DNA of 64,000 bases from Gp13-AA77 sp035949375 (GCA_035949375.1 DASZIG010000011.1:1-64000), one strand, 5' to 3'. Shown: positions 8,488-19,771, numbered from the stretch's first letter. Notes: generated from the sequence alone by a model not told the origin. Made by a program: numbers and translations.

Positions 8488-9405
8488 TCAACGCCCCTTG
8501 CGCCGGGCGGCCCGGGGCGCCGGCGACGTCGAAGCGGTCCGAGCGGCCGGCGCAGCCTCTTTGGGATTGACCACGACCTGCCCGCGGTATCGTAAATCGA
8601 CGGAGTCGATGGCCGGAGTTGTCTTCTGAACCTCGGGCAGCAGCGCCACCAAGGTCCGGAAGCGCGCGCCAAAATCCTGTTTGCCGAAGTGGACTTTGAT
8701 CGTCTCTCGGCCCTGGGCCAGGATGGCAACCAGATCTCCGTCGTCAGCAAGATCGACCTCGGAAACCAGCCAGCCGGCCCCCAGACCCTGCGCACTCAAT
8801 TCTTGCGCGAATCGCTCATAAAGGGCAAGGCGCGCTTTGCGGTCGGCGGCGGGCATCGCCGGATCGATGCCGGCGATCACCGGAAAGTCGAAGGAAGCCT
8901 GGCCGGGCTTCTCCAGAATCACGCCCTCGGAATCCACGAGCTTGAGCGCGCCCTGCAGATTGACATAGGCTACAGGAGTACGCTCTGTGATTTCGACCAG
9001 AAGGTGGTTCGGGTAAAGGCGCCGCAAACTGGCCGACCGCACCCAGGGTATGGCCTCCACCTCGGAGCGGGCTTCGCCGAGCGAAACCTTGAAGATGTTC
9101 GGCTGCGCGCCGGCGCCGAGCGCGTCGGCCACGTCCGCCGGCTGCACGTAGCGGTTGCCGCTCAGGATCACGGCATCGGCGCCCGCCAGCGCGAATTCCG
9201 GAGCGTGGAGCGCGTACCAGGCCGCGGTGGTCAGGAGCGCCGCGGCCGGCAGCACGGTAATCGACGCCCAGCCGAACCAGCGCCCCAGGCGGCGTACGCG
9301 CCAGCCCGCGTGCCGCCGCGAGACCGCCAGATTCTTCGAGCGCCGCCGGTAGACGGAATCCCCTTCGAGCATGGTGTCATCGAGCCCGGTTGAGTCATAC
9401 GCCAT
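8488..9405 (-). CDS. ftsQ: Cell division protein FtsQ
   Basis: Bitopic division protein that bridges FtsA-side and FtsBL-side components. One membrane helix (about 50-72, ITVLPAAALLTTAAWYAL in the longer reading) is followed by a POTRA domain (LSGNRYVQPADVADAL ... VRSASLRRLYPNHLLVEITER) and the FtsQ beta domain (PVAYVNLQGALKLVDSEGVIL). An Ala/Pro/Arg-rich tail ends the protein. I chose ATG 9405 (MAYDSTG); an upstream start at 9444 would add 13 residues that do not look conserved. It lies between murC and ftsA on the same strand, with gaps of about 55-65 bases. Confidence 0.93.
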   Translation of the reverse strand: MAYDSTGLDDTMLEGDSVYRRRSKNLAVSRRHAGWRVRRLGRWFGWASITVLPAAALLTTAAWYALHAPEFALAGADAVILSGNRYVQPADVADALGAGAQPNIFKVSLGEARSEVEAIPWVRSASLRRLYPNHLLVEITERTPVAYVNLQGALKLVDSEGVILEKPGQASFDFPVIAGIDPAMPAADRKARLALYERFAQELSAQGLGAGWLVSEVDLADDGDLVAILAQGRETIKVHFGKQDFGARFRTLVALLPEVQKTTPAIDSVDLRYRGQVVVNPKEAAPAARTASTSPAPRAARRKGR

Positions 9406-9471
9406 TAAATCGCCCCCGCAATCATGCCAGCGGCTTGCTCGCACACCTGCAGGGCCTGCCGGGTCCCCAGG

Positions 9472-10884
<1,413 letters not shown>

Positions 10885-10947
10885 GTTGCGAGGCTCCTGC
10901 CAAACTCTCCTGCCAACCCAACGCGAGCCTTCTTCCAAGCCCATTTT

Positions 10948-12096
10948 CTACTTCTCGGTTACTTCCTCGATCAGGTCCGCGATCTCGGCCGCCGCCCCCG
11001 GTCTCGCCAGCCTTCGCGCGGCCCGCTCCACAGCGGTCAGGCGTTCCGCGGAACCTAGTAAGGCGTCGATTTCGGCCACCAGCCGCTCCGGAGTAAGCTC
11101 GGCCTGCTCGATCACTCGCGCGGCCCCGGCACGCTCGGGCGCCCGCGCGTTCAGCAGCTGATGCTGATCCGTCGCGCCCGGAAACGGTATCAGCAGCGCC
11201 GCCCTTCCGGCCGCCGTCAGCTCACCGATGGTGCTGGCTCCGGCCCGGCAGATTACGAGATCGGCTAGGGCGAACATGGCCGGCATGTCGTCGATGAAGG
11301 CGCGGGCCTCGCCGGCAAAACCCGCCTGCCGGTACGCCTCGGCGACGGCCCCGGCCTCGCGCTCGCCCGTCTGATGAATAATGCGCCACGGCCGCCCCGC
11401 CGCGAGCGGAAGGCTCGCGACCAGGCAACGGTTCAGCGCGGCCGACCCTTGGCTGCCGCCGAAGGCCAGAATGGTGAACGGCGGGCGATGCTCGCGCGGC
11501 GGAATATCAAAGAACGCTCGGCGTACCGGGAGGCCGGTCAGCCTCGCCTTGGCGCCGAAAGTGCTCCTGGCCTCCTCAAACCCGATCGCCGCCCGCGTGA
11601 CCACCACCGAAAGAACGCGGTTGGTAAAGCCCGGGGACGCATTGGGCTCGACTAGCACGGTCGGAATGCGCAGCAGAGCGGCTTCGAGCAGCACCGGACC
11701 CGCCACGTACCCGCCGAGGCCCATAACCACGTCCGGCCGGAAGGCGCGCAGCACCCCGAGCGACTCCAGGAAGGTCCGAGGCAACAAGGCCGCGTTCCGC
11801 ACGCGGCGCCATCCTCGAATTCCCTTGAGTCCGGCGGCTTGGATGGCGCGGTAAGGAAACCCCGCGCTCTCGATCACGCGCGATTCGAGGCCGCGCGCCG
11901 TACCCACGAACTGGAATTGCACCCCGTCCCTATTCCGCCGCCGCGAAAGCTCCTCGGCCACGGCCAGTGCCGGAAAGATGTGACCGCCCGTGCCTCCGGC
12001 CGCCACCATGACGCGCAACGCGGCCCTTGGAGCTCGGCGGTCCGCCGTCGGCCCCCCCCGCTCCGCGTCTTTCAAAGAAGCCTCCGCGATTTTCAT
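10948..12096 (-). CDS. murG: UDP-GlcNAc:lipid I N-acetylglucosaminyltransferase MurG
   Basis: Membrane-associated GT28 glycosyltransferase converting lipid I to lipid II. The N-terminal glycine loop VMVAAGGTGGHIFPALAVA, the GLGGYVAGPVLLEA segment, the second glycine loop ILAFGGSQGSAALN, and the UDP-GlcNAc site VICRAGASTIGELTAAG are present. At 382 residues it is slightly long owing to about 28 N-terminal residues before the core; an internal start is possible. It is in its usual place between ftsW and murC, with 18 bases from the ftsW stop. Confidence 0.97.
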   Translation of the reverse strand: MKIAEASLKDAERGGPTADRRAPRAALRVMVAAGGTGGHIFPALAVAEELSRRRNRDGVQFQFVGTARGLESRVIESAGFPYRAIQAAGLKGIRGWRRVRNAALLPRTFLESLGVLRAFRPDVVMGLGGYVAGPVLLEAALLRIPTVLVEPNASPGFTNRVLSVVVTRAAIGFEEARSTFGAKARLTGLPVRRAFFDIPPREHRPPFTILAFGGSQGSAALNRCLVASLPLAAGRPWRIIHQTGEREAGAVAEAYRQAGFAGEARAFIDDMPAMFALADLVICRAGASTIGELTAAGRAALLIPFPGATDQHQLLNARAPERAGAARVIEQAELTPERLVAEIDALLGSAERLTAVERAARRLARPGAAAEIADLIEEVTEK

Positions 12097-12114
12097 TTTC
12101 CTGCGCCTGTCGCT

Positions 12115-13203
12115 TCAAGTGCCATGCTGCGAGATGTTGAGTAGGATGCCGGCCGCCAGGAGGTCAATCAGCAGCGCCGACCCACCACAGCTCACGAATG
12201 GCAGAGGAAGACCCTTGGCGGGCAGCAAGCTGAGCACCACGCTCATATTCACCAGAGCCTGGCCTACGATCAGCGCCGTAAGTCCTATTGCCAGCAAGCG
12301 TCCGAAGTTGTCCCGGCAGCGAGCCGCGCGCAGCCCGCGCCAGAGGATGATAGCGAACAATGCCACCACCAAGACCGCGCCCACGAACCCCATCTCTTCC
12401 GAGATCACGCCGAAGATGTAGTCGTTGTGCGCGTCCGGCAGGTAGAAGAGCTTTTCCCTGCCTTCCATCAGCCCGACGCCCATGATGCCGCCCGTGGCGA
12501 CCGCCATCTTAGCCTGCAACGGCTGAAATCCTTTGCCGAGCGGGTCGAGCGTGGGATCGAAGAATACCAGCATCCGGCTCCAGCGCCACGGTACCCGGTA
12601 GACAAAGAAGTAAAACATGGGGAGTGAAGCCAGGACCGGAACGAGGAAATACACGAGGCGGGCTCCCGCCGTGAAAAACATGGCCAGAACCGTGAAAAGG
12701 ATCGCCAGCGCCGTGCCAAGATCGGGTTGCTTGAGGATCAGGGCCACGGTGAGCCCGGTGAGGAGTCCGAGAGGCGCCACGGTGTGGGCGAGGTCGTTCA
12801 CCTGGCCCTTGCGGAGATCGAGGAAGTAAGCCAGGAACAAGACCAGCACCAGCTTCGACAGCTCCGAAGGCTCGAAGCTGAGCGGTTGCAGGCGCACCCA
12901 ACGGTGGGCATTGTGGCTGGCAGGGGTAAGCAACGCCACGATCAGCAGAAGCAGTTGCGCGCCCATCGCCGGGAAGATGAGCATCGGACTCCGCAGACGG
13001 CGATAATCCAGGTTCATGAGCACAGCCATGCCCGCAAGGCCCACCACGGCCCAGGCGAGCTGAGGGAGAATGAAGTGGTAGGCGCTGTGGTACTTCTCGG
13101 CTCCCAACTCCGCCGTGGCGCTATAAACCATCAGCAGCCCAAGCAGCACCAGGCCCAGCACCACCCCAAACAGGATCTTGTCAGACTCCAGCTTCCTCGA
13201 CAT
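12115..13203 (-). CDS. ftsW: SEDS lipid II polymerase FtsW
   Basis: Polytopic SEDS-family glycosyltransferase that polymerises septal peptidoglycan with its cognate class B PBP (here FtsI). It has 362 residues and about ten hydrophobic segments. Family motifs are RWVRLQPLSFEPSELSKL after the fourth helix, KQPDLGTA with the catalytic-region Asp, AHNDYIFGVISEEMGF in the large loop, and LPFVSCGGSALL near the end. It starts at ATG 13203, 44 bases after the murD stop, inside the cell-wall part of the dcw cluster. Confidence 0.97.
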   Translation of the reverse strand: MSRKLESDKILFGVVLGLVLLGLLMVYSATAELGAEKYHSAYHFILPQLAWAVVGLAGMAVLMNLDYRRLRSPMLIFPAMGAQLLLLIVALLTPASHNAHRWVRLQPLSFEPSELSKLVLVLFLAYFLDLRKGQVNDLAHTVAPLGLLTGLTVALILKQPDLGTALAILFTVLAMFFTAGARLVYFLVPVLASLPMFYFFVYRVPWRWSRMLVFFDPTLDPLGKGFQPLQAKMAVATGGIMGVGLMEGREKLFYLPDAHNDYIFGVISEEMGFVGAVLVVALFAIILWRGLRAARCRDNFGRLLAIGLTALIVGQALVNMSVVLSLLPAKGLPLPFVSCGGSALLIDLLAAGILLNISQHGT

Positions 13204-13247
13204 CTAGTGACTCCAGTCAGTTCGATCTCCCCGACGGCAGCCCGCAC

Positions 13248-15500
13248 TTAAACCCCGGGGAATCGATCCTGACCTCCGTCGTCTCCTTCCGGTGGGCGCT
13301 CCCCGCCCTTGCCGCGCTTCCTGCGCCGGGCGCGGCCAACGTTCCGCTCCGGAGCAGGAGGTGCTTCCGCGGACCGGCCAACGGGTGGTTCTGCCGCCGC
13401 GGCGGTGACCTCAAAAATCAAGGGCTCATCGGAGCCGGCCCGCAGCTCGGTCGAATCGAGAATCCGATTTGCGTCCGGCGCCCGATTCCGAACGAGTTCC
13501 ACCTGATCGAGCGGACTCTCATCAGGCAGATCGAGCGGCGGCCGCTCCTCGGCATCCATTTCGTAAACGTAAATTCGCTCCGGCTGGGGAATCTCAGGCA
13601 CGCCAGCGGCGACCCCGATTTTGGGTTCAGGCTCGGGTACGCCGGTGGACTTGGGAGGATCGGGGACCGCCGGAACAGCGGGCCCGGCGGCCTCAACTGC
13701 TCCACGACCCGGCCCGGCTACCGGGCGGTCAACCTCGCGTGGCTCAAATGGCTCGACGGGCTCCTCGGGCTCAGCCGGCTGTGCCGGCTCGTCCCAGAGC
13801 ACCACCGGAGCTTCCGTGGACGCTGGCACTTCCGGCATCTCGGGGATCGCGGAGACCGTTGAAGCCGATTCCGGCGCCGGTTCCTGCACGACGGCGGGAG
13901 CGGGTTCCGCAAAGTCTGGTGCTGCCGTTTCCCCGGCGCCGCCTGTCTCGGGCGGCGCTGCGGACGCGTCACGCGCGGGCGCGTTTCGACCCTCCTCGGG
14001 TGCGGGTATGACGTCCGGCAGCGATCCTGACGGCGGGGCTTGTGGCTCAAGTTTCGGCGCCGGCGCAAGCAGAGCCTTCGGCTTGGGCTTCGGCGCGAGA
14101 CCCTGCAAGGCGGCCCGCGACCGGCTGGCACGAACGGCCTCGCCTTCCCGCGCCAGGCTTTCCACCAGCGCCTTGAACACACGTCCCCGATGCTCGAAAT
14201 CCTGAAACTGGTCGTAACTGGAACAGGCGGGTGAGAGCAGAACCACATCTCCGGCACGCGCGCGCCGGAACGCCTGGCGGGTGGCACTTTCGAGGTCTCC
14301 TGCCTGCACGAGTTCCACGGTTTCGGCGAGTTCCGCCGCGATGCGTCCGGCGGCAGCGCCGATCAGCAGCACTTCGCGCACCCGGCCCTTCAGAAGCGGA
14401 ACCAGCGGGGCGTAGGGAGCCCCCTTGTCCTTGCCACCCAGGATCAAATGCACGCCGCGATCGAAGGCTCCCAGCGCCTTGGCGGTCGCATCCACGCTGG
14501 TAGCTTTCGAATCATTGTAGAACTCCACGCCCAGCACCTCGCCCACGGGCTCGAGGCGATGCTCCACGCCGCGAAACTCGCGCACGGTCTTGCCGAGCGC
14601 GTCGAAGTCCGCTCCCAGCACGCAGGCGGCGGCGCTCGCGGCCAGAACGTTTTCCAGGTTGAACAGGCCGCGCAGGCGCACGTCGCGCGGGGAGAAGAGT
14701 TCCCGCTCGAGATGGGCCACGCGGTAGACTACTTTGCCTTCCGAGATGAGCAGCCCCTCGGTGAGGTCCTGGGTGCGGCTGAAGAAGACCTTCTGCGCCC
14801 GGACGCGGTCCGCGAGCGCCCGGACCGCAGGATCGTCCGCGTTGAGCACGGCGTAATCGCCGGCGTCCTGGTTGCGCAGGATCCGCGCCTTGGCTTCCAC
14901 GTAGGCCTCAAGAGACGGGTGCCGGTCGAGATGGTTGGGCGTAATGTTCAAGATCACGGCGACTCGCGGGTGCAGCGATTGGGTGCCTTCCAGTTGAAAG
15001 CTGCTGAGTTCGACTACCACGGCGCCCTCGTCCGTGCTCCCATCCACCATCGAAGTTATGGGCACGCCGATGTTGCCTCCCACCAGAGCATGGATCCCGG
15101 AGGATTCCAGCATGCGGCCGATCAACGTCGTGGTGGTGGTTTTGCCATTGGAGCCGGTTACGCCCACCAGGTCGCCGCGCAGAAACCAGCTGCCCGCCTC
15201 AACCTCGGCCACCACGGGGATCCCGCGTTCACGGGCTGCCTGGAGCGCCGGCAAGTCCCACGGCACACCCGGGCTCACCACAACCAGGTCCTGTGCGAGC
15301 GCGGTCTCGGTGCCGTGCTGGCCGAATTCGAGCCCGATCTTGGCCGCCAGCAACTCCGGAATCTCATCGGCAAAGGACCAGGGAGGACGCGAATCCGACA
15401 CCGTGACCACCGCGCCCCGGCGGTGGAGGAAATCGGCCGCGGCGCGGCCGCTGCGGGCCAGGCCCACCACCAGCACGCGCTTCCCTTCGAGGTGCTGCAT
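13248..15500 (-). CDS. murD: UDP-MurNAc-L-Ala--D-Glu ligase MurD with a long low-complexity C-terminal extension
   Basis: Cytoplasmic ligase adding D-Glu to UDP-MurNAc-L-Ala. The MurD core fills about residues 1-453: Rossmann start KRVLVVGLARSG, P-loop VTGSNGKTTTTT (about 115-126), NITPNHLDRHPS, and the ligase C-domain with YNDSKATSVDAT and LSPACSSYDQFQDFEHRG. After the point where typical MurD proteins stop, the frame continues for about 297 residues (bases 14141-13251). This part is rich in Pro, Glu and Ala, with a more ordered patch (ERIYVYEMDAEERPPLDLP) and a basic end (RARRRKRGKGG). There is no internal stop and no clear separate start. The start is uncertain: ATG 15500 is used; GTG 15530 or 15596 are possible. 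Confidence 0.93.
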   Translation of the reverse strand: MQHLEGKRVLVVGLARSGRAAADFLHRRGAVVTVSDSRPPWSFADEIPELLAAKIGLEFGQHGTETALAQDLVVVSPGVPWDLPALQAARERGIPVVAEVEAGSWFLRGDLVGVTGSNGKTTTTTLIGRMLESSGIHALVGGNIGVPITSMVDGSTDEGAVVVELSSFQLEGTQSLHPRVAVILNITPNHLDRHPSLEAYVEAKARILRNQDAGDYAVLNADDPAVRALADRVRAQKVFFSRTQDLTEGLLISEGKVVYRVAHLERELFSPRDVRLRGLFNLENVLAASAAACVLGADFDALGKTVREFRGVEHRLEPVGEVLGVEFYNDSKATSVDATAKALGAFDRGVHLILGGKDKGAPYAPLVPLLKGRVREVLLIGAAAGRIAAELAETVELVQAGDLESATRQAFRRARAGDVVLLSPACSSYDQFQDFEHRGRVFKALVESLAREGEAVRASRSRAALQGLAPKPKPKALLAPAPKLEPQAPPSGSLPDVIPAPEEGRNAPARDASAAPPETGGAGETAAPDFAEPAPAVVQEPAPESASTVSAIPEMPEVPASTEAPVVLWDEPAQPAEPEEPVEPFEPREVDRPVAGPGRGAVEAAGPAVPAVPDPPKSTGVPEPEPKIGVAAGVPEIPQPERIYVYEMDAEERPPLDLPDESPLDQVELVRNRAPDANRILDSTELRAGSDEPLIFEVTAAAAEPPVGRSAEAPPAPERNVGRARRRKRGKGGERPPEGDDGGQDRFPGV

Positions 15501-15638
15501 CCGGGCTTGAAGCGACTCGTCCTTGCTCACTGTTTTCGCTTTTGAGACTACGCCGCCGGACCATCCGTGCCGAGCGAACGCTCGGGGTTCCGGCACAGTG
15601 CATTCTACCGCGCCCGACGGCGGCAGAACAGCACGGCG

Positions 15639-16772
15639 TCAGCGTATTTTCAACGTTGCCAGCGCAAAGAGCGAGAAGACAAGCGCCACAATCCAGAAGC
15701 GCGCGATAATTTTAGACTCCTTCCACCCTTCCAGCTCGAAATGATGGTGCAGGGGCGCCATGCGGAAAATCCGCCGGCCGCCGGTGCTCTTGAACCATGC
15801 CACCTGGAGCATGACGGAAAGAGCCTCCAAGACGAAAATCCCTCCAATGAACGGCAACAGCAATTCCTGCTTGATCATGACGGCCACACAGGCGATCGAG
15901 CCGCCGAGCGAGAGCGATCCCACGTCGCCCATGAAGATTTCCGCCGGGTAGGCGTTGTACCACAGGAAGCCCAGGCTGGCTCCTACCATGGCTCCGCAGA
16001 AAGGCGTCAACTCCGCCACTCCCGGCAGATGTTCGACGTCGAGGTACCCCGCCCAGGCTGCATTGCCCACCACGTAGGTAAGCGCCGTGAGCGCCGAGGC
16101 GGAAATGATGACGCACCCGATGGCCAGCCCGTCCAGCCCATCCGTCAGGTTCACGGCGTTCGACGAACCCACCAGCAGGAAAACCACAAACACCAGAAAA
16201 GGCAGAAAGGCCAGGGGGAACGTAAAAGGATTATGCAGCAGCGATCGGATCAGGAAGCTCGGGTGAATCGCCTTCACGAAGGGAAAGGTGAGATCCGTGG
16301 AGTACCGTCCTACCGCCGAGAGGAGCATGAGCGCCATACCGAAGCAGAAGCTGACCAGAATCTGCAGCAGCATCTTGCTGCGGCCGGTCAGGCCCAGGTT
16401 GCGGCGCTTCACGACTTTCTGATAGTCATCCCAAAAGCCGATGCCCGCGAACGCCAGCGTCACGAGCAGCGCCAGCCACACGAACACGTTGCTCAGGTCG
16501 GCCCAGAGCAGCGTGGGGAGAAGAACGCAGATGGTGATCAGCACGCCTCCCATGGTGGGCGTGCCGGCCTTCGCCTGGTGGGACTGTGGTCCTTCCTCGC
16601 GGATATACTGCCCGATTTGAAGTCGACGGAGCCAACGGATCGTGGCCGGGCCGAGCAACAGCGCCAGCGCCAGGGCCGTCAGGCTCGCGAAAGCCGTCCG
16701 TACCGTGAGGTAACGGAAAAGATTCAGTCGGTGGAACTCTGTGTGGAAGTGGAGGTAGAGAAGATAAATCAT
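15639..16772 (-). CDS. mraY: Phospho-N-acetylmuramoyl-pentapeptide transferase MraY
   Basis: Polytopic enzyme transferring phospho-MurNAc-pentapeptide to undecaprenyl phosphate to give lipid I. Family signatures are clear: GTPTMGGVLI, the catalytic acidic motif GFWDDYQKV, NAVNLTDGLDGLAIG, EIFMGDVGSLSLGG, and the histidine motif APLHHHFELEGW near the C-terminus. ATG 16772 gives 377 residues beginning MIYLLYLHFH, the usual MraY start; the open frame upstream overlaps the murF end and is discounted. The gap to murF is 31 bases. Confidence 0.98.
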   Translation of the reverse strand: MIYLLYLHFHTEFHRLNLFRYLTVRTAFASLTALALALLLGPATIRWLRRLQIGQYIREEGPQSHQAKAGTPTMGGVLITICVLLPTLLWADLSNVFVWLALLVTLAFAGIGFWDDYQKVVKRRNLGLTGRSKMLLQILVSFCFGMALMLLSAVGRYSTDLTFPFVKAIHPSFLIRSLLHNPFTFPLAFLPFLVFVVFLLVGSSNAVNLTDGLDGLAIGCVIISASALTALTYVVGNAAWAGYLDVEHLPGVAELTPFCGAMVGASLGFLWYNAYPAEIFMGDVGSLSLGGSIACVAVMIKQELLLPFIGGIFVLEALSVMLQVAWFKSTGGRRIFRMAPLHHHFELEGWKESKIIARFWIVALVFSLFALATLKIR

Positions 16773-16803
16773 GAGTTCCGCTTTCGAGCACACCGCTCGG
16801 GCA

Positions 16804-18198
16804 CTACGCCCGCGCAAACAATTCGACGGCCTTCTCCAAATGAACGCCGCGCGAGCCCTTCACCAGCAGCAGATCTCCTGTCTCAAGAATCGACCGGCAG
16901 AAGAGGCCCGCCTCGGAGGCGTTCGAAAAAAAATGGCAGCGCTCCGGCGGGAACCCGGCCGCGACGGCGCCCTCCAGAAAGAACCGGGCTTCGCCCTGCA
17001 CGGCCAGCAGCCAGTCGAGACCCGCGCCTGCTGCCGCCCGGCCCACGCGGCGGTGCCAGTCAGGCGCTGAAGGGCCAAGTTCAAGCATCTCGCCGGCCAG
17101 CACCAGGCGCCGGACCGCCCCGGGCCATTCGCGGACCAGTTCCAGCATCTGCTCCATGGCCCAGGGGTTCGAGTTGTAGGAATCATTGATCAGCGTGATG
17201 CCCGGCGCAATCCGCGCCACTTCGGCTCTTTGCCGCAGCGGCCGGAATCCTGCAAGCGCCGAGGCAATCGAGCCCGGAGCGACTCCGAGCAGGCGTCCGG
17301 CGACGATCGCAGCAAGGGCGTTGGCCACGTTGTGCCGCCCGGGAAGAGCAAAACGGAGTTCGGCTTCGCACTCCGGGCCCCGCACGCGGAACAGGCTGTC
17401 CACTTCGCCGTCGGGGCCAGCCCCGAGACGGAAGTTTGTGGCGCGATAGTCGGCGCCGGGTTCGAATCCGTAGGTGACCACTCGTCCCGGGAAGCCCTCG
17501 CGAAAGCCGCGAACCTGCTCATCATCGTAATTCAAAATGGCGGTTGAAGGCGAGGCCAGGTTCTCGATCAACTCGCGCTTCGCCGCCGCGATACCCGCCA
17601 GCGAGTCGAAGAATTCCAGGTGCACGGGAGCCACATTCGTCACCACGCCGATGGCGGGCCCGGCGATGCGCGCGAGCTGCGCGATTTCGCCGGAGTGCGA
17701 CATGCCGAATTCGAGTACCGCCACTTCGTGCGCCGGTGTGAGCCCGAGCAGTGTGAGCGGCACGCCCAGGTGATTGTTGAGATTCTCCGCCGACTTGTGG
17801 ACGGCGTAGCGGGCGCCCAGCACCACGGCCAGTAGCTCCTTTGTGGTGGTCTTGCCGGTGCTGCCCGTCACGGCGATCACGGGGCGGCTCCATTTGCGGC
17901 GCACGGCGCGGCCCAGATCTTGCAGGGCGGCGACCGTGTCCGCCACCGGGATCAGAAAAGAGGCGATCTCGGCAGGCGCGCTCGGGGCCCAGGAGCTCTC
18001 CACGACCGCACCGGACGCCCCGCGCTCGAGCGTCTGCGCCACGAACGAATGCCCGTCGAAGTTCGGACCGCGCAGGGCGAAGAAAAGCGCCTGCGGCTCG
18101 ATCGTCCGCGAATCGATGGAATAGCTGCGCGCGATGCGGCCCGGCGCTCCGCAGGCCGATCCCAGGACAGCCGCCACTTCACCGAGGGTTAGATCCAT
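16804..18198 (-). CDS. murF: UDP-MurNAc-tripeptide--D-Ala-D-Ala ligase MurF
   Basis: Final cytoplasmic Mur ligase, attaching D-Ala-D-Ala to the tripeptide precursor; 464 residues. P-loop AVTGSTGKTTTKELL (109-123), LEFGMSHSGEIAQLA, NVAPVHLEFF, LPGRHNVANALAA and the MurF-typical INDSYNSNPWAM are present. It begins at ATG 18198, 16 bases after the murE stop, without a clear Shine-Dalgarno sequence, so coupling to murE is likely. Confidence 0.97.
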   Translation of the reverse strand: MDLTLGEVAAVLGSACGAPGRIARSYSIDSRTIEPQALFFALRGPNFDGHSFVAQTLERGASGAVVESSWAPSAPAEIASFLIPVADTVAALQDLGRAVRRKWSRPVIAVTGSTGKTTTKELLAVVLGARYAVHKSAENLNNHLGVPLTLLGLTPAHEVAVLEFGMSHSGEIAQLARIAGPAIGVVTNVAPVHLEFFDSLAGIAAAKRELIENLASPSTAILNYDDEQVRGFREGFPGRVVTYGFEPGADYRATNFRLGAGPDGEVDSLFRVRGPECEAELRFALPGRHNVANALAAIVAGRLLGVAPGSIASALAGFRPLRQRAEVARIAPGITLINDSYNSNPWAMEQMLELVREWPGAVRRLVLAGEMLELGPSAPDWHRRVGRAAAGAGLDWLLAVQGEARFFLEGAVAAGFPPERCHFFSNASEAGLFCRSILETGDLLLVKGSRGVHLEKAVELFARA

Positions 18199-18214
18199 AA
18201 GGGAAGACCAGTCG

Positions 18215-19708
18215 TCAGCTGCCGGCGCCGGGCCGCGCGCCCGTGTAGCCGAGATCGTCGAGCGCCTGCCGGGCTACTTGCCGGTCGTCAAAGGGGATGG
18301 TCCGGTCCCTGAGAACCTGGTAGGTCTCGTGGCCCTTGCCGGCAATCACCACTACGTCACCTTCATGGGCCCGCTCCACGGCGCGCGCGATGGCCTGCGC
18401 ACGGTCCACCTCGAGAAGGTAAGGCTTTCCTGTGCGCTGCAGGCCTACCAGCGCATCGTTCATGATGGTGAGGGGATCCTCACTGCGCGGATTGTCCGAG
18501 GTCAGGACAACCAAATCCGCCAGGGACCCCGCCGCCTCGCCCATGAGCGCGCGCTTGAAACGATCGCGGTCACCGCCGCAACCGAAGACCACGATAAGGC
18601 GTCCGCGCGCGAACTCGCGGGCGGTCGTGAGCACGTTGCGCAAGGCATCGTCCGTGTGGGCGTAATCCACGATTACGAGAAAGGGCTGGCCCGCCTCTAC
18701 CCGCTCGAAGCGGCCCGGCACTGACCGGAGCGCGGCCACACCCTGCGCGATGCTCTCCGCACTGACCCCCAAACCCTGCGCTGCCCCAACCGCTCCAAGG
18801 ATGTTCATCATGTTCGGCCGGCCGACCAGCGCGGAAACGATATCCAAGGGGCCCTGCGGCGTCACCACCACCGCTTTCAGCCCGGCAGCGTCCTGGCTGA
18901 AACGTTTGGAGCGCACTGCCGCTTCCGGGCCGAATCCGAAGGTCACAAGGGGCCGGGGGCCGGCCTCGAGCAAACGCTGTCCCCAGGCATCATCCGAGTT
19001 GATCACAGCCAGATCGGGCGGTGGAGCGCCCAGGCCCTCGAAGAGCCGCCTTTTCGCCCGAAAATACTCCTCCATCGTCTGGTGATAGTCCAGATGGTCG
19101 CGCGTCAGATTTGTGAACACGGCTACGGCGAAAGGCAAACCCCAGGTCCGCTCCTGGGCCAGGGCGTGCGACGAAACTTCCATCACCGCCGCCCGATCCC
19201 CGGCGCGCCGAAGTTCAGCGAGGTAACCCACGAGATCGAGCGACTCCGGGGTGGTATTGGGCGCGGGCAGCGTCTTTCCGGCCACGCGGTACTCGATGGT
19301 GCCGAAGAGGCCGGCGCCAATCCCGGCGGCGCGCAGAATGCTTTCGACGAGATAGGCCGTCGTCGTCTTGCCGTTGGTGCCCGTGATCCCGACGAGCCGC
19401 AATGCCAGTTCCGGATGGTCGTAGAAGGCGCGGGCGGCGCCGGAAAGAGCCCGCCGGATCATCGAGACCTGCACCCAGGGCAGCCAGGGCGCCTGGAAAC
19501 CCTCCGGCGCCGGGCGTTCGCTCACCACCGCCACGGCGCCGCGCTCGAGCGCCTGCGGGATGAAGTCGTGCCCGTCGCTGCGCTCGCCCCGAATGGCGAA
19601 GAAAAGGGCTCCCGGTTGGACGCGTTGAGAATTGTAGGCTAGAGATCGGACGTCCGGACCCGGGTCGGCCCCAGGATCAAGGCCCGGCAACAGGTCGCGG
19701 AGCTTCAT
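18215..19708 (-). CDS. murE: UDP-MurNAc-L-Ala-D-Glu--2,6-diaminopimelate ligase MurE
   Basis: Adds the third stem-peptide residue; 497 residues. P-loop GITGTNGKTTT (107-117), NLTRDHLDYH, the C-domain RFERV and VIVDYAHTDDALRNVL are present. The specificity loop reads DNPR (405-408) within TSDNPRSEDP, the signature of meso-diaminopimelate-adding enzymes rather than lysine-adding ones. This predicts DAP-type peptidoglycan in a Gram-negative-type wall. It lies 63 bases after ftsI on the same strand. Confidence 0.97.
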   Translation of the reverse strand: MKLRDLLPGLDPGADPGPDVRSLAYNSQRVQPGALFFAIRGERSDGHDFIPQALERGAVAVVSERPAPEGFQAPWLPWVQVSMIRRALSGAARAFYDHPELALRLVGITGTNGKTTTAYLVESILRAAGIGAGLFGTIEYRVAGKTLPAPNTTPESLDLVGYLAELRRAGDRAAVMEVSSHALAQERTWGLPFAVAVFTNLTRDHLDYHQTMEEYFRAKRRLFEGLGAPPPDLAVINSDDAWGQRLLEAGPRPLVTFGFGPEAAVRSKRFSQDAAGLKAVVVTPQGPLDIVSALVGRPNMMNILGAVGAAQGLGVSAESIAQGVAALRSVPGRFERVEAGQPFLVIVDYAHTDDALRNVLTTAREFARGRLIVVFGCGGDRDRFKRALMGEAAGSLADLVVLTSDNPRSEDPLTIMNDALVGLQRTGKPYLLEVDRAQAIARAVERAHEGDVVVIAGKGHETYQVLRDRTIPFDDRQVARQALDDLGYTGARPGAGS

Positions 19709-19771
19709 CGTTCAGCACCAGTATAACGTGAGGAGAGACTCGATGGTCCCGGCGCTTGGGGCCACACGTTG

